Below, piece by piece: positions 61,736-64,000 of a stretch of DNA of 64,000 bases (position 1 is the stretch's first letter; each line of letters begins with the position of its first letter). The notes beneath the pieces are model-generated. The model was not told the DNA's origin and did no database searches. It saw only the letters and a program-made list of their open reading frames with translations. Made by a program: the position numbers and the translations under genes. This DNA comes from CALBZG01 sp964486295 (GTDB lineage: Bacteria; Bacillota; Clostridia; Peptostreptococcales; Anaerovoracaceae): positions 62,001 to 126,000 of the forward strand of contig CAZAMF010000001.1 in assembly GCA_964486295.1 (NCBI GenBank), written 5' to 3'.

Positions 61736-63178
61736 ATGTTTGAGAAAATCAATTATACAATGCTCACGGATTTTTATGAGCTGACGATGGCCAATGGGTA
61801 TTTTGAGACAGGGATAGCAGAGGATATTGCCTATTTCGATATGTTCTTCAGAAAAATACCGGATGGCGGCGGATTTGCTATCATGGCCGGCGTGGAGCAG
61901 CTCGTTAAGTATATGAACAACCTTAAATTCACGGAGGAAGATATCACGTTCCTCCGCAATAAGGGGATTTTCGATGAAAGATTTCTTGATTATCTTAAAA
62001 ATTTCAAATTCGCCTGCGATGTATGGGCCGTGCCGGAGGGCACGCCGATATTCCCGGATGAGCCGCTGGTGACGGTCAGGGGACCGGTTATCCAGGCTCA
62101 ATATGTGGAGACAATGATTTTGCTGCTGATCAACCATCAGAGCCTGATTGCCACAAAGGCTAACCGTATTGTCCGGTCAGCCAAAGGGAGAGGCGTGATG
62201 GAGTTCGGAACCAGAAGGGCCCATGGTCCTTCGGCTGCCATTTACGGCGCACGAGCAGCCTATATAGGCGGGTGCATGGGTACGGCCTGTACGGTATCGG
62301 ACAGGGACCATGGGATCAAAGCCCTGGGGACAATGGCCCACAGCTGGGTCCAGATGTATCCAGACGAATATGAAGCATTTAAAAGATATGCTGAGATTTA
62401 TCCTGAGAATTGCGTGCTTCTGGTGGACACCTATAACGTATTGAAGAGCGGCGTGCCCGCAGCCATCAAAGTTTTTCATGAATTGAAGCCTGAAAAAATG
62501 GGCATCCGGATCGATAGCGGCGACGTGACCTACCTGACCAAAAAAGCAAGAAAAATGTTGGATGACGCGGGGCTGCAGGACTGCAAGATCGTTGTTTCGA
62601 ATTCGCTGGACGAGTACCTGATTCGGGATGTCATCCTGGAAGGAGCTTGTATCGACTCCTTCGGTGTCGGCGAAAGGCTGATCACAGCACGTTCCGAACC
62701 GGTATTCGGCGGAGTATACAAGCTTTCTGCTCTGGAAAAAGACGGCGTCATGATCCCGAAGATGAAATTGTCGGAGAATGTGGAGAAGATCACAAACCCG
62801 GGATTCAAGTCATTATATCGGCTCTATAGCAAAGACACCAACAGATGCCTCGCCGATCTGATCACCCTCAATGAGGAGAAACCTCCTCAGGGCGAGCCTT
62901 TTGAAATATTTGATCCGGAGGCACCTTGGAAAAGAAAGAAACTGACCAATTATTACGCAAAAGACTTGAGAGTGCAACTATTCAAGGCCGGCGAATGCAT
63001 CTATGAGCTGCCTAAAATCGATGATATACGCCAGTATTGCATGGAGCAGGTCGGAGCACTTTGGGATGAAATGCTTCGTTTTGAAAACCCGCAGGATTAT
63101 TATGTGGATTTGTCGCAGAAATTATTTGACTTAAAACAACAGCTGGTACTTGAGCTTTCGGGGCAAACGGTGGAATAG
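61736..63178 (+). CDS. pncB: Nicotinate phosphoribosyltransferase
   Basis: 480 residues; makes nicotinate mononucleotide from nicotinate and PRPP for NAD salvage. Family motifs: MLTDFYELTMANGYF, EFGTRRAHGPSAAIYGARAA, the catalytic-loop region GTMAHSWVQMY, DTYNVLKSG and RIDSGDVTYLTKKAR. GGCTGGAGGG precedes the ATG. An MFS gene starts 7 bp after its stop, suggesting cotranscription. Confidence 0.95.
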   Translation: MFEKINYTMLTDFYELTMANGYFETGIAEDIAYFDMFFRKIPDGGGFAIMAGVEQLVKYMNNLKFTEEDITFLRNKGIFDERFLDYLKNFKFACDVWAVPEGTPIFPDEPLVTVRGPVIQAQYVETMILLLINHQSLIATKANRIVRSAKGRGVMEFGTRRAHGPSAAIYGARAAYIGGCMGTACTVSDRDHGIKALGTMAHSWVQMYPDEYEAFKRYAEIYPENCVLLVDTYNVLKSGVPAAIKVFHELKPEKMGIRIDSGDVTYLTKKARKMLDDAGLQDCKIVVSNSLDEYLIRDVILEGACIDSFGVGERLITARSEPVFGGVYKLSALEKDGVMIPKMKLSENVEKITNPGFKSLYRLYSKDTNRCLADLITLNEEKPPQGEPFEIFDPEAPWKRKKLTNYYAKDLRVQLFKAGECIYELPKIDDIRQYCMEQVGALWDEMLRFENPQDYYVDLSQKLFDLKQQLVLELSGQTVE

Positions 63179-63184
63179 ACGATC

Positions 63185-64000
63185 ATGAGTAAAAGGCAGA
63201 GATCCATCATGTTCGTGACTATGGTCACCACTTTCTCCACCACGTTTATGGGCAGCTCTCTCAATTTGTCAATACCTGCGATTGGCGAAGAGTTTAACGT
63301 AAGCGCGGGATTTCTTGGTTGGGTGATCACTGCTTATATGCTTACCGTTGCAGCTTTTTCGGTACCATTCGGCAGGTTGGCCGACATCGTTGGAAGAAAG
63401 AAGATTTTCATTCCCGGAGTCGTCATGTTCTCCATGTCTTCTCTATTATGTGCCTTTTCGTGGAATATCTGTTTTATGATTGTCCTGAGGGTCGTACAGG
63501 GCCTCTCGGGGTCTATGATCTACAGCACAAATATTCCGTTTCTGATCAATGCCTTTGAACCAAGCCAGAGAGGAAGGATCCTTGGCTACAATTCATTTGC
63601 GACCTATCTGGGCCTTTCCCTCGGGCCTGTGATCGGGGGCGTTTTAAACCATTATGCCGGATGGAGATCCATCTTCATTGCAACTTTTGTCATCGCCATT
63701 ACGGCGTTTATTGTTGCAATCTATTCTCTGCCAGCGGATCGGAAAAAATCTGTTGAAGAGACGTCCATAGAGGACGCAGCGGATATACCGGGAAACCTGC
63801 TGTATATCACTACAATAGGAATGACGATCTTTGGACTGACCATGATGGCCGATCTTGACAGCGCCGTTTATATTGCGGCCATCGGGATTTTTGCATTTGC
63901 ACTGTTTGTTGTTCGGGAAATGAACACCAATCATCCCCTGATCAAGATCAGTCTTTTTACAAATGACAGAGGATTTGCTTTTTCAAATCTGTCGGCATTA
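63185..64000 (+). CDS. MFS transporter, DHA2-like, N-terminal part (3' end outside window)
   Basis: 272 residues visible, open to the window edge. MFS features: a first TM (MFVTMVTTFSTTFMGSSLN), the DHA2-like NLSIPAIGEEFNVSAGFLGWV, motif A-like GRLADIVGRKKIF, RVVQGLSGSM and the motif C-like region GLSLGPVIGGVLNHYAGW. This resembles the 14-TM EmrB/QacA drug:H+ antiporters. At least seven TM segments are present before the edge. The ribosome binding site is weak; translation may be coupled to pncB. Confidence 0.85.
   Translation, partial: MSKRQRSIMFVTMVTTFSTTFMGSSLNLSIPAIGEEFNVSAGFLGWVITAYMLTVAAFSVPFGRLADIVGRKKIFIPGVVMFSMSSLLCAFSWNICFMIVLRVVQGLSGSMIYSTNIPFLINAFEPSQRGRILGYNSFATYLGLSLGPVIGGVLNHYAGWRSIFIATFVIAITAFIVAIYSLPADRKKSVEETSIEDAADIPGNLLYITTIGMTIFGLTMMADLDSAVYIAAIGIFAFALFVVREMNTNHPLIKISLFTNDRGFAFSNLSAL

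Overview
The window reads as a chromosomal segment of an anaerobic, low-to-mid GC Gram-positive bacterium (Firmicutes/Clostridia). Ribosomal and RNA polymerase genes run in the usual Firmicutes order. Other pointers are a T-box leader on a leucine operon, a pyruvate:ferredoxin oxidoreductase, a sortase with cell-wall sorting signals, strong AGGAGG-type ribosome binding sites and a sigma-54 promoter on an aminotransferase. An amino-acid-fermenting relative of Eubacteriales Family XIII fits, but this is inference from gene content. No genus can be named from the sequence alone.

Layout. 1-12966: end of rplL, a DUF523 gene, rpoB, rpoC, rpsL, rpsG, fusA and tuf, all on the + strand. An unusually long and highly foldable spacer lies between rpsL and rpsG. 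13123-22335: an accessory surface locus with a class D-like sortase, two large proteins with IPxTG sorting signals built from pilin-type domains, three copies of a small unrecognised protein domain, a SARP-type (BTAD) regulator with a degenerate GGDEF-like tail, and a transglutaminase-like lipoprotein. Two promoters in this locus carry the same pair of TTGTGAC heptamers 11 bp apart just upstream of the -10 box, the arrangement known for SARP operators. 22421-26290: a compact type IV pilus/type II secretion-like cluster with one GspF/PilC membrane protein, four small single-TM proteins and a PilT-like ATPase. 26457-30701: pcrA and ligA.

30715-36674: an AIR-synthase-like gene, then a T-box (probable CUC specifier) and leuA-leuC-leuD-leuB. 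36715-39510: SRP RNA with its own promoter, dnaX, ebfC/ybaB and recR. 39683-45258: an amino acid permease and pyruvate:ferredoxin oxidoreductase. 45310-46920: an apparently intact IS1182-family element sitting exactly between two hairpin terminators. 46940-49932 (minus strand): two YbaK-superfamily genes flanking typA/bipA. 50125-51732: a sigma-54 promoter, a leader of about 300 nt and a class III aminotransferase. 52004-55034: a MacA/MacB-type tripartite efflux system. 55046-56473 (minus): citrate synthase. 56743-61624: uvrB-uvrA. 61736-64000: nicotinate phosphoribosyltransferase and the start of an MFS transporter.

The most interesting part is 13123-22335. It looks like a self-contained, SARP-controlled sortase/pilus-like system in which each secreted or anchoring component is preceded by a member of the same small-protein family. 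It is followed by a PilT-only secretion/pilus-like cluster.
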